The notes beneath the pieces are model-generated. The model was not told where the DNA came from. It was given only the letters and a program-made list of their open reading frames with translations, and ran no database searches. From Candidatus Rokuibacteriota bacterium (GTDB taxonomy: Bacteria; Methylomirabilota; Methylomirabilia; Rokubacteriales; CSP1-6): 56,813 nt of DNA. Where the stretch lies: positions 1 to 56,813 of the forward strand of contig QHTE01000006.1 of the NCBI GenBank assembly GCA_003220685.1. Direction: 5' to 3'. Position numbers and translations under genes: made by a program. This document shows, piece by piece, positions 10,073-18,003 of the stretch. How positions within the stretch are numbered: the first letter of the stretch is position 1; each line of letters opens with the position of its first letter.

Positions 10073-10980
10073 CGCGAGTACGTCGTGCGTCGCGCTCGCG
10101 CCGGCCGCCTCGGCGCCGGGCTCGGCTCGGACGGCGCGTCCAGCCCTGCCTCCACGAAGCCGTACTTCAAGAGCTTCTTCGCGTCGAGGAACGACGACGT
10201 CCGCGTGCGCGAGCCCAGCACGATCATGATGAACTGCTGGCCGTCGCGCCACGCCGAGACCGCCAGGTTGTAGCCGGCCTCCACGGTGAAGCCGGTCTTG
10301 AGCGCCTGTACGCCGAGGGGATCGTTGAAGAGCGGAATGTGACGCGCGTAGACCCGTCCGCGGTAGACGAACGTCTGTCCTCCCAGCATCGGCCGCGCCG
10401 CGGGATGATCTTGCAACAGCCGAATGATGAGCTGGGCGAGGTCGCGGGCGTTGCTGCGCTGGGCCGGGTCGGGCAAGCCATGGGGGTTGGCGAAGCGCGT
10501 GGCGTGCAGCTCGAGCTCCTGCGCCTTCGCGTTCATCCGGCCGACGAAGCTCCACTCGTCGCCCGAAAGGCGCTCGGCCAGCGCGGTCGCGGCGTCGTTG
10601 GCGGAGGCGATCGCCACGCCCTCGAGGAGCACGTGCAGTGGAACCATCTCGCCGGCCCGCAGTCCCATCCGGGCCTTCGGCGTCAGCGCCGCGTAGCGGC
10701 TCACCGGAACCAGCTCGTCGAGCTCGGCGCGCCCGGCCTCGATGTCCTCGAACGCGAGGTAGAGCGTCATCAGCTTCACGAGGCTGGCCGGCGCCCGCTC
10801 CTCTTCCGGATTCTTGGCGAACAGTGTCTTGCCCTCGGGGTCGAGGAGCAGAACGGCTTCGGCCGTGAGCACCGGCGGACGTCCATCGGCGGCGAGTCGC
10901 GCCGGCTGGGCGGTCGCGGCGAAGGAAACCAGGGCGGTAGCCAATACCGCCAGGACGGCGAGCATACGGCCTGGATGCAC
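10069..10980 (-). CDS. Serine-type D-Ala-D-Ala carboxypeptidase (PBP5/DacA family)
   Basis: 303 residues: signal peptide, then the penicillin-binding triads SxxK (SLVK, Ser66/Lys69), SxN (SAN, residues 126-128) and KTG (228-230). It trims pentapeptide side chains of peptidoglycan in the periplasm. The protein stops after the catalytic domain; the usual PBP5 C-terminal beta domain and amphipathic anchor are absent, replaced by a short basic Pro/Ala/Arg tail. GTG 10980 is favoured over ATG 10965 because it gives the signal peptide its positive N-region and because TAGAAT lies eight bases before it. It overlaps the dehalogenase gene by four bases. Confidence 0.93.
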   Translation of the reverse strand: MHPGRMLAVLAVLATALVSFAATAQPARLAADGRPPVLTAEAVLLLDPEGKTLFAKNPEEERAPASLVKLMTLYLAFEDIEAGRAELDELVPVSRYAALTPKARMGLRAGEMVPLHVLLEGVAIASANDAATALAERLSGDEWSFVGRMNAKAQELELHATRFANPHGLPDPAQRSNARDLAQLIIRLLQDHPAARPMLGGQTFVYRGRVYARHIPLFNDPLGVQALKTGFTVEAGYNLAVSAWRDGQQFIMIVLGSRTRTSSFLDAKKLLKYGFVEAGLDAPSEPSPAPRRPARARRTTYSR

Positions 10981-10988
10981 TGCGTTCG

Positions 10989-11018
10989 ATTCTAGCGATC
11001 GCCCGAAGCGGGCGGCAA
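10989..11018 (-). promoter_or_regulatory. Promoter of the carboxypeptidase gene, apparently leaderless
   Basis: On the minus strand TTGCCG (plus 11013-11018) is 18 bases upstream of TAGAAT (plus 10989-10994), which is only eight bases before the GTG start. Transcription would begin at or within a base or two of the start codon, and no ribosome site is visible. Confidence 0.5.
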
Positions 11019-11029
11019 GGAAAAACCCG

Positions 11030-11299
11030 TCAGCGGACCGCCTGCTTCAACTCTTTCGACGGCTTGAAGCGCGGGATGCGCCCGGCGACCGTCACCGCCT
11101 GGCCCGTGCGGGGGTTCTTCAGGGTGCGGGGCTTGCGTCGCGCCACTGAGAATGTTCCGAATCCGACGAGCGTCACCGTATCGCCTCGCTTCAGCGAGGC
11201 TCGAATTCCCCCGAGCGCGGCCCGGAGCGCGCGCTCGGTGCCGGCCTTGGGCCAGCCCGACGCCGCTGCCATCCGCGCGACGATATCGGCCTTCGTCAT
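11030..11299 (-). CDS. HU-family DNA-binding protein
   Basis: An 89-residue histone-like protein of normal HU length: the N-terminal helical part MTKADIVARMAAASG, the GFGTF turn and the beta-arm region RKPRTLKNPRTGQAV ending in RIPRFKPSKELK. It bends DNA non-specifically as a dimer and compacts the nucleoid. ATG 11299 fits the conserved family start. It ends nine bases before the carboxypeptidase promoter, so that gene is probably separately expressed. Confidence 0.95.
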   Translation of the reverse strand: MTKADIVARMAAASGWPKAGTERALRAALGGIRASLKRGDTVTLVGFGTFSVARRKPRTLKNPRTGQAVTVAGRIPRFKPSKELKQAVR

Positions 11300-11364
11300 C
11301 TCGTCTCGTCGTCCGCGCCTCGGCCGGCGGGCCCCGGTCCCGCCACGGCCTGCGGCGCGCCTAG

Positions 11365-11877
11365 CTACATTCCGAACGCGCCCCGCGCCTCGTCCATCAC
11401 GGCCTCGTCAATGGTCGCGTAGCCGTGCTCGGCCGCGAATCGTTCGATCGCGCGCCGCGCCATGGGCCGGATGAACGACGGGATCCGCTCCACCCGCGCC
11501 TCCGCCTCGGACGTCCACGGCACGGAGGACGGCGTGTCGGCGGCGCCTTCGTTGACCATGGCGGCGAAGGGACAGCCGCCGGCGTCCGTGCCGGCGGCGG
11601 CCTGAGCCTCGCCGATCTTGGCGACGTCGCCCTCGAACGCGTCGGCCCGCGGGTTGGCCATCATCGTGCGTACGTGCTCGAAAGGGGCCGGCGGCGTCGC
11701 GCCGCCCACCTTGACGCCGAGACTCCTGACCATCTGTGTCTCGAACGGATTGGTGAGCATCGCCACGCGGAAGCCGCATTCCGGGCAGCGAAACGTGACG
11801 GTCAGCGAGCCCTCGTCGGGCCCCTCGGTCGAGTGGAGCTTCATCGGCTCGTCGCAGTCGAGGCAGAGGAACTTCAT
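11365..11877 (-). CDS. Zinc-ribbon protein with C-terminal PCP_red-like domain
   Basis: 170 residues. The N-terminus MKFLCLDCDEPM plus FRCPECGFRV forms a four-cysteine zinc ribbon. The last about 50 residues (WTSEAEARVERIPSFIRPMARR, split here for length: ERFAAEHGYATIDEAVMDEAR) match the small PCP_red domain named after light-independent protochlorophyllide reductase but found widely in non-photosynthetic bacteria. Function is unknown. The open frame extends upstream to 11934, but ATG 11877 begins the ribbon and has TAGAAT (plus 11886-11891) eight bases ahead, as at the carboxypeptidase gene. Confidence 0.82.
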   Translation of the reverse strand: MKFLCLDCDEPMKLHSTEGPDEGSLTVTFRCPECGFRVAMLTNPFETQMVRSLGVKVGGATPPAPFEHVRTMMANPRADAFEGDVAKIGEAQAAAGTDAGGCPFAAMVNEGAADTPSSVPWTSEAEARVERIPSFIRPMARRAIERFAAEHGYATIDEAVMDEARGAFGM

Positions 11878-11961
11878 GCGGCCGCATTCTATCACTGCCG
11901 CGCGCGGCACGGCCGTCGGGCTCGCTCGCGACATGGAGTTGTGCTAGCGTGATCTTCCGGC

Positions 11962-12036
11962 GCCGGTGTAGCTCAGTGGCAGAGCAGCTGATTCGTAATC
12001 AGCAGGTCGCGGGTTCAAGTCCCGCCGCCGGCTCCA
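11962..12036 (+). tRNA. tRNA-Thr (anticodon CGT)
   Basis: A full cloverleaf: acceptor stem GCCGGTG pairing with CGCCGGC, D arm AGCTCAGTGGCAGAGC, anticodon stem GCTGA/TCAGC with loop TTCGTAA, T arm GCGGG TTCAAGT CCCGC, and an encoded CCA. The anticodon CGT at 11994-11996 reads ACG (Thr). Confidence 0.96.
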
Positions 12037-12080
12037 GTTCTCCAGTACTTCCGCCTCCGTCGTTTCAAGGTCTTGGTCCC

Positions 12081-12662
12081 TTATTTCTTCGCCGTGCCTT
12101 CCTTCGCTGCGCCCTCTTTCGAGGCATGATAGCCAGCCTTCCGGGCCTCCGCCTCGGTCATGAACTTGCCTTCCTTCGTCTTCCCGTACCAGCGGTCACC
12201 CTCATGGTGGAACACGCCCGTGCTCGTGTTTACCCAGACCATTCCCTTTGCGGGCGGCACTCGCGTCTCGGTCGTTGGCTTGGCCGTGTCGTTACTCTTA
12301 CCGACCGAGGGCGGCTGGGGTTTTTCGGCCTTTCCAGCAGGCGCTGCGGATTGCGGCGCTGTGGCCGCCGAGGGCCCCGCGCCCCCGATCGACACGAGCG
12401 GCGCAATCTTGTCGATCGTCTTCTTGGGCACCCCTACCCTGGAAAGATCGCTCACAAACGAATATGGCCTACCCGCAATGATCTTCTTCGCCGTCGCCTC
12501 ACCGACACCCGGGAGATTTTCAAGCTCCGCCTGGGTCGCCGCATTGAGGTCGACCTTCGCCGCGGTCGGAGCGCTCTTGCTCGTCTGCGCCCACCCGCCG
12601 TCGGGGCTCAGCCAACTCCCTGCCAGCAACAGAGCAATGCTCACTGCGAGGACATGTGACAT
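12081..12662 (-). CDS. Secreted helix-hairpin-helix protein (ComEA-like)
   Basis: 193 residues: signal peptide to about GGWAQ, then an HhH DNA-binding module ([18 protein letters not shown] to [11 protein letters not shown], residues 37-90) as in ComEA, a long Ala/Pro/Lys linker, and a C-terminal segment [19 protein letters not shown] ending [17 protein letters not shown]. The last segment is a small motif found in secreted nuclease-like or uncharacterised proteins. DNA binding outside the cytoplasm is inferred. ATG 12662 has AAGGAGGT seven bases upstream. No competence gene is nearby. Confidence 0.85.
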   Translation of the reverse strand: MSHVLAVSIALLLAGSWLSPDGGWAQTSKSAPTAAKVDLNAATQAELENLPGVGEATAKKIIAGRPYSFVSDLSRVGVPKKTIDKIAPLVSIGGAGPSAATAPQSAAPAGKAEKPQPPSVGKSNDTAKPTTETRVPPAKGMVWVNTSTGVFHHEGDRWYGKTKEGKFMTEAEARKAGYHASKEGAAKEGTAKK

Positions 12663-12710
12663 GGTCGGACCTCCTTACCCGATCTTTGAGACCATCGTCG
12701 GGAAGCGACT

Positions 12711-12857
12711 CTATTCGAGCCTGACCGGATCACCGCGACGGATCACGCCGCCGCGCGCCACGTGGGAGTAAACACGGACATGGTTGTGCTTGCGCCGCCG
12801 TGCACAGGATACCGGATCTTTCGGTAGATCCCTCTGGCACAGCGTCGCCATCGCGCG
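12711..12857 (-). pseudogene. Remnant of a MOSC-domain protein, C-terminal part
   Basis: The minus-strand frame reads MATLCQRDLPKDP, then KHNHVRVYSHVARGGVIRRG and DPVRLE before a stop at 12711. This is the end of a MOSC domain (T-L-x-Q-x-D-L-P-x-D, then V-x-V-Y-x-x-V-x-x-G-x-I-x-x-G-D-P-V). The segment between the two parts is shorter than in intact proteins, and nothing upstream in any minus frame continues the domain. I read it as a decayed gene; MOSC proteins normally handle molybdenum-cofactor sulfur. Confidence 0.6.
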
Positions 12858-13051
12858 ACCTCCTTTGCGATTTCGCGCACGGCCACGAGCCGCCCGAAGA
12901 GAACACCGAGCCGCGGCACCGCGCCCGATCCGCCGCATAGGTACCTCGGTAGGGATTGGCTGGCGAGTCTAGCAGACCTGAACTATTGACGGCCGAGCCA
13001 CACGTAGAGCGCGCGCCCCATGATCGTTCGGCGAGCGCCATGTCCCGGCCT

Positions 13052-13073
13052 CGGTAGTACGTCGGTAGTACGT
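13052..13073. repeat. Tandem repeat, 2 x 11 bp
   Basis: CGGTAGTACGT occurs twice without a gap (13052-13062 and 13063-13073). Each unit contains the palindrome GTAC. It could be a binding site for a dimeric regulator or a replication-slippage product. Confidence 0.7.
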
Positions 13074-13128
13074 TGGTCCGCCTGCAGAGGCGCAGCGCAC
13101 ATGCGATCGCCCGTCCGGGTCGGTCGAA

Positions 13129-13168
13129 ACCATGTCGCAGAAGTACTTCTCCGTCGCGACGACATGGT
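13129..13168. repeat. Nested inverted repeat
   Basis: Outer arms ACCATGTCG (13129-13137) and CGACATGGT (13160-13168) are perfect 9-bp complements, and between them AGAAGTACTTCT (13139-13150) is a perfect 12-bp palindrome. The outer left arm contains the ATG of the doubtful frame at 13132. Operator or RNA hairpin are both possible. Confidence 0.6.
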
Positions 13169-13449
13169 CTCCGGCAGCGGTTGAGCGCCCTGCGCCGAGG
13201 CAAACACTTCAACGACGGGCGTCCGCCTGGACGGCGATCCGACGCTTGCTCTGGCGTCCAGCTCGCCTCTTCGCGCTTGTCCTGCTCCTCTACGTCACCG
13301 CCGACTTCATGGATCCGTTACCACTCACTCCGCACCCGCCCCGTCTCACTCGTAGCTCGGGCCGGACCGGCCAGCGCGCCGCTTCGGCTCCGAGCGGAAT
13401 TCTCTCGCGTCCAGAGCAGTCACGTCTCCGACAAAGGCAAGGCCGATGA
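13132..13449 (+). CDS. Doubtful 105-residue membrane protein
   Basis: An open frame from ATG 13132 with one clear hydrophobic segment (ARLFALVLLLYVTADFMDP) preceded by arginines. The segment resembles the membrane anchor of small uncharacterised proteins, but the following residues are low-complexity Pro/Arg/Ser and look non-coding. It could be a decayed or frameshifted membrane gene. No ribosome site is seen, and the stop overlaps the receiver remnant at 13446 (ATGA). Confidence 0.25.
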   Translation: MSQKYFSVATTWSPAAVERPAPRQTLQRRASAWTAIRRLLWRPARLFALVLLLYVTADFMDPLPLTPHPPRLTRSSGRTGQRAASAPSGILSRPEQSRLRQRQGR

Positions 13450-13749
13450 GTGCGGAGTGGCGAATCGAGGAGCTACGACGGATTCACGTCGTCGTGATCG
13501 ACGATGACGAGCTCGAGCGCGACTTCCTTCGGTCGGTACTCGAGTCCGCTGGCCCGATCGTCACCGCCACGAATGCCGCTGACGCTTTCCGAGGGGGCGC
13601 TCGGCGCCGACGTCATCGTCTGTGACCTGACCTCGGCCGAAAAGGCTGGAAGCGATTTCCTCCCTCAGAGAGACGTACTGCCGCGCGGCGGTCCGACGGT
13701 GCGAAGCACGTTGAGCCGCACGATGGCCCAGCCAAAGGCCCTGAGGTGA
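13446..13749 (+). pseudogene. Frameshifted, truncated response-regulator receiver domain
   Basis: From ATG 13446 the frame gives MSAEWRIEEL, then RIHVVVIDDDELERDFLRSV and LESAGPIVTATNAADAF, a good receiver start with the acidic triad (DDD). It then reads into basic residues and stops near 13624. Another frame takes over from about 13594 with ALGADVIVCDLTSAEKAGSDFL, containing the phospho-acceptor Asp (VCDL), and runs to 13749 without the conserved Thr/Ser and Lys. So one frameshift and loss of the second half have broken the domain. Its end overlaps the opposite-strand gene 13665-14213 by 85 bases. Confidence 0.7.
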
Positions 13750-14213
13750 TAGTCGGTCTCGAGCCTCAGATCTTTATCGCCTCGGCGCCGCTCAGGCGCG
13801 CTGGCCCGAGTGGTAGTCCGCGACTCTGCGCTCCGACGATCGAGGATGACCTCGACGCTGGGGTTGTCCGAAAAGGTGCGCTTGACGTGCTCGTAGAGCG
13901 TCTGCCGGTCCCTCGCGACGATCAGGAGTTGCTTGATGGCCGGCGCGCTTGCGTCCTCGTGGGGCTTCGAGCCCTTCGCCCAGCTCCTCGGGAGAGGCTG
14001 GAATTGGGACAGCGTCTTAAGCGGTCCCTGGTTCAGGAACCTGGCCAAGAGGACCGAGGTACCTCCGCCGCACCCGGGGCATGAAGGGGTTCCGGCGTCG
14101 AAGCATGTCTCACAATCGAGGCACAACGCCAATCGGCTAAGCGGCAGATGCGGCGAGGGCCCGATGCTTCCTGTGTGGCGGAGGTGGTGGAGCCGGGTGC
14201 TGTGGGATCTCAT
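13665..14213 (-). CDS. Conserved zinc-ribbon protein of unknown function
   Basis: About 182 residues from ATG 14213. A five-cysteine cluster (CLDCETCFDAGTPSCPGCGG, Cys 31/34/37/45/48) can bind zinc. A second region, QLLIVARDRQTLYEHVKRTF then EVILDRRSAE, looks like an alpha/beta strand-helix-strand unit, and the arginine-rich ERRRGDKD is followed by TDYHLRAFGWAIVR. I recall the same architecture as a recurring hypothetical protein in Rokubacteria-like genomes, next to response regulators. The open frame extends to 14495, but the upstream part is not protein-like. Function unknown. Confidence 0.65.
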   Translation of the reverse strand: MRSHSTRLHHLRHTGSIGPSPHLPLSRLALCLDCETCFDAGTPSCPGCGGGTSVLLARFLNQGPLKTLSQFQPLPRSWAKGSKPHEDASAPAIKQLLIVARDRQTLYEHVKRTFSDNPSVEVILDRRSAESRTTTRASAPERRRGDKDLRLETDYHLRAFGWAIVRLNVLRTVGPPRGSTSL

Positions 14214-14829
14214 CACACGCCCTTCGAGAGTGGCAAAACCGATGCCGCGGTGAACCGTTCGGCGGAAACTCAATCGCCGCCAGAGCTTAGGCTCGAACGT
14301 CTGTCCCGCCCACCCCGAGCGTGAGCCGAATTCGTCGGACAGTTCTTCGTCAGAGTGGTCAAGCTTGTGCCGGAAACTCTGTCGTCTTCCCGAACTCAAT
14401 TCAGGCCGGCCAAGCCGCGATATTCCCGAGGAGCTCGCGGTCACTCCGGTACCCAACGCTCCCCGCACCATCAGCATCGGGTGGAGAATGACCATCTGCC
14501 TAGAGACTTACCAGTCCGCGGGCTGCTCATAGCTTCGGAAACTATCGAAATTATTGGAACTCTGTTCCGGTATCAGTCTTGCCCATGAGATGGCCATGGA
14601 ACGGCTACGTTCAGATGTCGCGGCTGGTGCCATGGCCCCAACGTCCCGGCGCCGATCTATAGATGTGCCGAAGGACGCGCCGAACGGGTCCCGGGCCGGA
14701 CGGTGGCTGCGCGAGAGCGCCAACCTCCTGGGTGTCGAGATTCTTCCGCGTCTCTTGGACCACCTATTGCCACGCGGAAAGTCGAGAGACCAAAAGGCTG
14801 CGCTCCGAGGTAGCGCAGAGAGTCTGGGC
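14214..14829. other. Divergent intergenic region, no supported gene
   Basis: Between the zinc-ribbon gene (minus) and the histidine kinase (plus). The kinase frame stays open back to 14554, but the added 92 residues have no domain, and their composition is unlike the rest. Near 14554 the sequence is locally AT-rich and contains the small palindrome GGAACTCTGTTCC, so the kinase promoter may lie here. Confidence 0.5.
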
Positions 14830-16263
14830 ATGCGGCTCAGCACAAAGATCCTTCTCTCGTCCGCGCTCGTGATCGTCGTTGTCACGGGCGTCAGCGCGTT
14901 AAGTCTCGGCGCCGTTGGCCGTCTCGTGTCCGTCAACCGGGAGATCATCACCCGCTCGATCCCTGCGATGAGTCTGACCGCGTCAGCCCGCGAGGCGATT
15001 CCGCGGCTTCGCGGTCTCGAGACGCGAGCTATCGTGCTGGGCGACCGGCGCTACGCAACAGGCTGGAACGAGATGGCGCAGCGGATCGCTGAGGATCTCG
15101 AGTATCTCGCCGAATATCCGCTGAGCGAGCAGGAGACCCAGCATCGCCTGAAGGCGAGCGCCGCCTTTGGGCAGTACCGGCGCATCGTCGCCGAGGAGCA
15201 AACCCTTCTGCAGCGTGGCGAGCGCACACGCGCCCTTCGTCTCGCGGACGCCGCGGCCAGAGAGCGCGCCGAGAATGTCCGGGACAGCTTGGACGATCTG
15301 ACGGCGGCGACCCGCGCGCGGGTCCTTGCCGCACAGGTCGAAGCCACGCGCCTCGAGACACGCACGTGGACCGCCGTGCTGACTGCACTGGGCGCGGCAG
15401 TCGGCCTCGCGCTGCTCGGGACGGCCGTCATCACACGACGGATGACCCGCTCGCTCCGCGTCCTTTCCTCGGCGACGGCGGAGGTCGCCGCGAACGCATT
15501 CCATGCGCCCATCGTGATCGGAAGCCGCGACGAGATTGGGGCACTCGCCGGCTCCTTCAATCTAATGGCGAGCCAGCTCCGTCAAGCGGAGGAGGCGAAG
15601 CAGGAGTTCTTCGCGACCATCTCACACGAGCTTCGGTCGCCGCTCACGTCAATACGAGGCGCCGTCGACCTGCTGCATCAGCGCGCTCCTGACCCGCTCA
15701 CAACGAATCAGCAGCGCCTCACTGGCATCATCGCGCAAAGCTCCGAGCGTCTGCTCCGCCTTGCCAATCAGATCCTCGAAATGTCGCGTCTTCGTGCCGG
15801 GCTCGGTGAGCTTGACCGGCGAGCGGTCGACCTCGCGGGGCTCGTAGACCGCGTCGTCGAGGAGCTGCACCCCCAGGCCGAGGAGGCTGGTGTCGCCTTG
15901 GAGCGGGAGCGCTATGGTGCTCACTTCGCGTATCTCGGCGACGAGGAGCGCCTTTACCAGCTCATCGTCAACCTCGGAACGAATGCGATCCGCTTTACCC
16001 CGCGGGGTGGGCGCGTCGTTGTCCGAGTGATCGACGCGAACCCGGAGTTCGAGCTCCAGGTGGAGGACACTGGCGTAGGTATTCCGGCGGATGCGCTCCC
16101 GACAATCTTCGATCCCTACCGGCAGGCCCACCGAGATCGGGGCGGCACTGGCCTGGGCCTGGCGATCGTGAAGGGCGTGGCGAAAGCCCACGGGGGTCGC
16201 GTGACCGTCGAGTCGCGCGAAGGAAAGGGGAGCCGCTTTACCGTCCTCCTGCCGCGTTCGTGA
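14830..16263 (+). CDS. Membrane sensor histidine kinase
   Basis: About 477 residues from ATG 14830 (MRLSTKILLSSALVIVVV). TM1 is residues 5-30, a periplasmic helical sensor of about 150 residues follows, TM2 lies near 180-202, then HAMP (RRMTRSLRVLSSATAEVA), HisKA with FFATISHELRSPLTSIRG (His about 268) and HATPase with NLGTNAIRF, DTGVGIP and GGTGLGLAIV. All catalytic boxes are intact. It autophosphorylates and should pass phosphate to a response regulator, yet the only adjacent receiver (13446) is broken; the receiver at 18330 is a candidate partner. I chose 14830 because the first membrane segment begins there. Confidence 0.92.
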   Translation: MRLSTKILLSSALVIVVVTGVSALSLGAVGRLVSVNREIITRSIPAMSLTASAREAIPRLRGLETRAIVLGDRRYATGWNEMAQRIAEDLEYLAEYPLSEQETQHRLKASAAFGQYRRIVAEEQTLLQRGERTRALRLADAAARERAENVRDSLDDLTAATRARVLAAQVEATRLETRTWTAVLTALGAAVGLALLGTAVITRRMTRSLRVLSSATAEVAANAFHAPIVIGSRDEIGALAGSFNLMASQLRQAEEAKQEFFATISHELRSPLTSIRGAVDLLHQRAPDPLTTNQQRLTGIIAQSSERLLRLANQILEMSRLRAGLGELDRRAVDLAGLVDRVVEELHPQAEEAGVALERERYGAHFAYLGDEERLYQLIVNLGTNAIRFTPRGGRVVVRVIDANPEFELQVEDTGVGIPADALPTIFDPYRQAHRDRGGTGLGLAIVKGVAKAHGGRVTVESREGKGSRFTVLLPRS

Positions 16264-16327
16264 GTAGCGGTAATGTCACGTGAGCCAGATAAACGGGGAG
16301 TGCTGCATAAAACCGGATGCCCGTAAG

Positions 16328-16345
16328 AGCCGATAGCTCGGCTTT
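16328..16345 (+). terminator. Possible terminator after the histidine kinase
   Basis: AGCCGA and TCGGCT form a 6-bp stem with a TAGC loop followed by TTT, 64 bases after the kinase stop. The T-run is short, so this is tentative. Confidence 0.4.
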
Positions 16346-16390
16346 GCGCATGTCCTAGTCCCAACCGATTGCAGAAAAGACCGGCGCATG

Positions 16391-16441
16391 ACCCCTCTCA
16401 CATCAATACGAGGTGCCGCCGTCCTCCTACACCCGCTCGTC
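16391..16441 (+). pseudogene. Stray fragment of a histidine-kinase H-box region
   Basis: Reading from about 16391 gives PLTSIRGAAVLLHPLV, nearly identical to PLTSIRGAVDLLHQRA of the intact kinase at 15643-15690. The nucleotide match includes an identical run TCAATACGAGG and neighbouring near-matches. It sits 130 bases after the kinase stop and does not belong to an open kinase frame, so it looks like the remains of a second kinase copy or a partial duplication. Confidence 0.5.
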
Positions 16442-16530
16442 ACGGGTCAAGAGCACGGTCGAGGCGACCACTCATGCGTGGTGCCGCCCCAAAGGCGAAC
16501 CGGGCAGGGTCGAGGTCGGGCTTACGGTCG

Positions 16531-18003
16531 CTACAGATGCCCGACGCAGGTGGAGCCATGAGCGTCGCTACTCGTCCCGTCCGGGCAGATGGTGTTGAAC
16601 CAGATCACGTCTCGCACGTCGGCGCCGGCCAGATTGGCCCCGGTGAGGTTGGCATGGCTTAGATTGGCGCCCTTCAGGTTGGCGTTGCTCAGGTCGGCCC
16701 CGGCGAGATAAGCGCGCGTAAGATTGGCGCCCCTCAGGTTGGTGTAGCTCAGGTTGCGATCCTTCAGATGGGCCCCGGTGAGGTTGACTCCTTTGAGGTT
16801 GCACCCGGCGAGCGTCGTGCGGCACCCGAGTTTCGCGAGGGGCTGCCAGAGTATCGGACGCAATCCCAAGTCTCCCGCAAAACTCGCGCCGACGACTTGG
16901 CCGCTGGCGTTCACTCCAACGGCCTCGCTGGTGCCTTCGCCAAGCGCGGGGAGCTCGACCATCCCGCCCGCCGGCGTCCACGAGAAGGCACGCCAAAAAC
17001 CAGCGCGAGTACTCGCGCCGACGACCTGGCCACGGTCGTTCACGGCCACGGCCTCACTGGAGTCAAAAGCGCCGCCGAGGACACCGAGATCGACCATTCC
17101 TCCAACCGGCGTCCATGAGAACGCATGGATTTTGAATCGATCGTTGATATTGCTTCCGCCGACGACCTGGCCGCCGGCATTCACGTCGAGGGCGTAGCTG
17201 TCGGGGCCGCCGAGGGTGCCCAGATCGATCATCCCGTCCGCCCGCGTCCACGAGAAGGCATGTTGCGCACCGTGCAGAGAGCTCTCGCCGACGACTTGGC
17301 CGCGGTCGTTCGCGGCCACGGCAGTGCCGAAATCATCAGGCGTGCCGCCGAGGGTGCCGAGATCGATCATCCCCTCCGCTCGCGTCCATGAGAACGCACG
17401 GTTTCGACCTGGGCCACTCGTGCCGCCGACAACCTGGCCGCTGGCATTCACGGCGAGGGCGAAGCTATCAGTGCCGCCGAGGGTGCCCAGATCGATCATC
17501 CCGCCCGCCCGCGTCCACGAGAAGGCATGCAAACGAAAATCACCAGTGGGATTGCTCCAGCCGACGACTTGGCCACGGTCGTTCATCGCGAAGGGAGTCG
17601 CCTCGCGGCCGCCGAGGGTGCCGAGGTCGATCATCCCCCCCGTTGGCGTCCAGAAGAAGGCACGATGCGAAAGATCGCAACTGGTGACCGAGCCGACGAT
17701 TTGACCGCTGGCGTTCACCGCGCTGGCCTCGCCGTCGCCGACGCAGCCGAGGTTGCCGAGATCGATCATCCCCTCGGCGAGCGTCCATGAGAACGCACGA
17801 AATCTGGGACCGAAAACGACGCCGACGACCCGACCACCGTCGTTCACCGCGTTGGCCCTGGCGTTGCCGCCGGGGGTGCCGAGGTCGAATGGGACGAAGG
17901 GTGCTTCTGCCGCGATTGCGTTTCGCGCGACCGCGGTCACGACTGCGATCAAGAGAACCGTAAGCACGACCACGGACAGGACGACTCGGCGGCAGGTCCA
18001 CAT
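16531..18003 (-). CDS. Exported HAF-repeat protein with C-terminal pentapeptide repeats
   Basis: About 490 residues. A strongly hydrophobic N-terminus (VVLSVVVLTVLLIAVVTAVA) acts as signal or anchor. Then come eight copies of a roughly 45-residue HAF-type repeat (M-I-D-L-G-T-L-G-G ... A-V-N-x-x-G-Q-V-V-G ... H-A-F-S-W-T). After a short cysteine-containing linker (LGCRTTLAGCNLKG) follow about ten pentapeptide A(N/D)LxxA repeats, and the tail has two more cysteines. HAF repeats are predicted beta-propeller-like blades; pentapeptides form a beta helix. ATG 18003 has GGAGG five bases upstream; GTG 18015 is an alternative. The combination of the two repeat classes is unusual. Role unknown, probably cell-surface. 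Confidence 0.88.
   Translation of the reverse strand: MWTCRRVVLSVVVLTVLLIAVVTAVARNAIAAEAPFVPFDLGTPGGNARANAVNDGGRVVGVVFGPRFRAFSWTLAEGMIDLGNLGCVGDGEASAVNASGQIVGSVTSCDLSHRAFFWTPTGGMIDLGTLGGREATPFAMNDRGQVVGWSNPTGDFRLHAFSWTRAGGMIDLGTLGGTDSFALAVNASGQVVGGTSGPGRNRAFSWTRAEGMIDLGTLGGTPDDFGTAVAANDRGQVVGESSLHGAQHAFSWTRADGMIDLGTLGGPDSYALDVNAGGQVVGGSNINDRFKIHAFSWTPVGGMVDLGVLGGAFDSSEAVAVNDRGQVVGASTRAGFWRAFSWTPAGGMVELPALGEGTSEAVGVNASGQVVGASFAGDLGLRPILWQPLAKLGCRTTLAGCNLKGVNLTGAHLKDRNLSYTNLRGANLTRAYLAGADLSNANLKGANLSHANLTGANLAGADVRDVIWFNTICPDGTSSDAHGSTCVGHL

Larger units (their letters stand above)
12663..13445. other. Gene-poor stretch with decayed sequence and short repeats
   Basis: I find no intact convincing gene in these 783 bases. 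They hold a MOSC-domain remnant on the minus strand (12711-12857), a tandem 11-bp repeat (13052-13073), a nested inverted repeat (13129-13168) and one doubtful membrane-protein frame (13132-13449). Third-position GC preference is weaker than in the flanking genes. Confidence 0.6.

Noticed and set aside
14554..14829. An N-terminal extension of the histidine kinase
   Set aside because: The extra 92 residues contain no membrane or domain signal, and a natural TM1 start is at ATG 14830.
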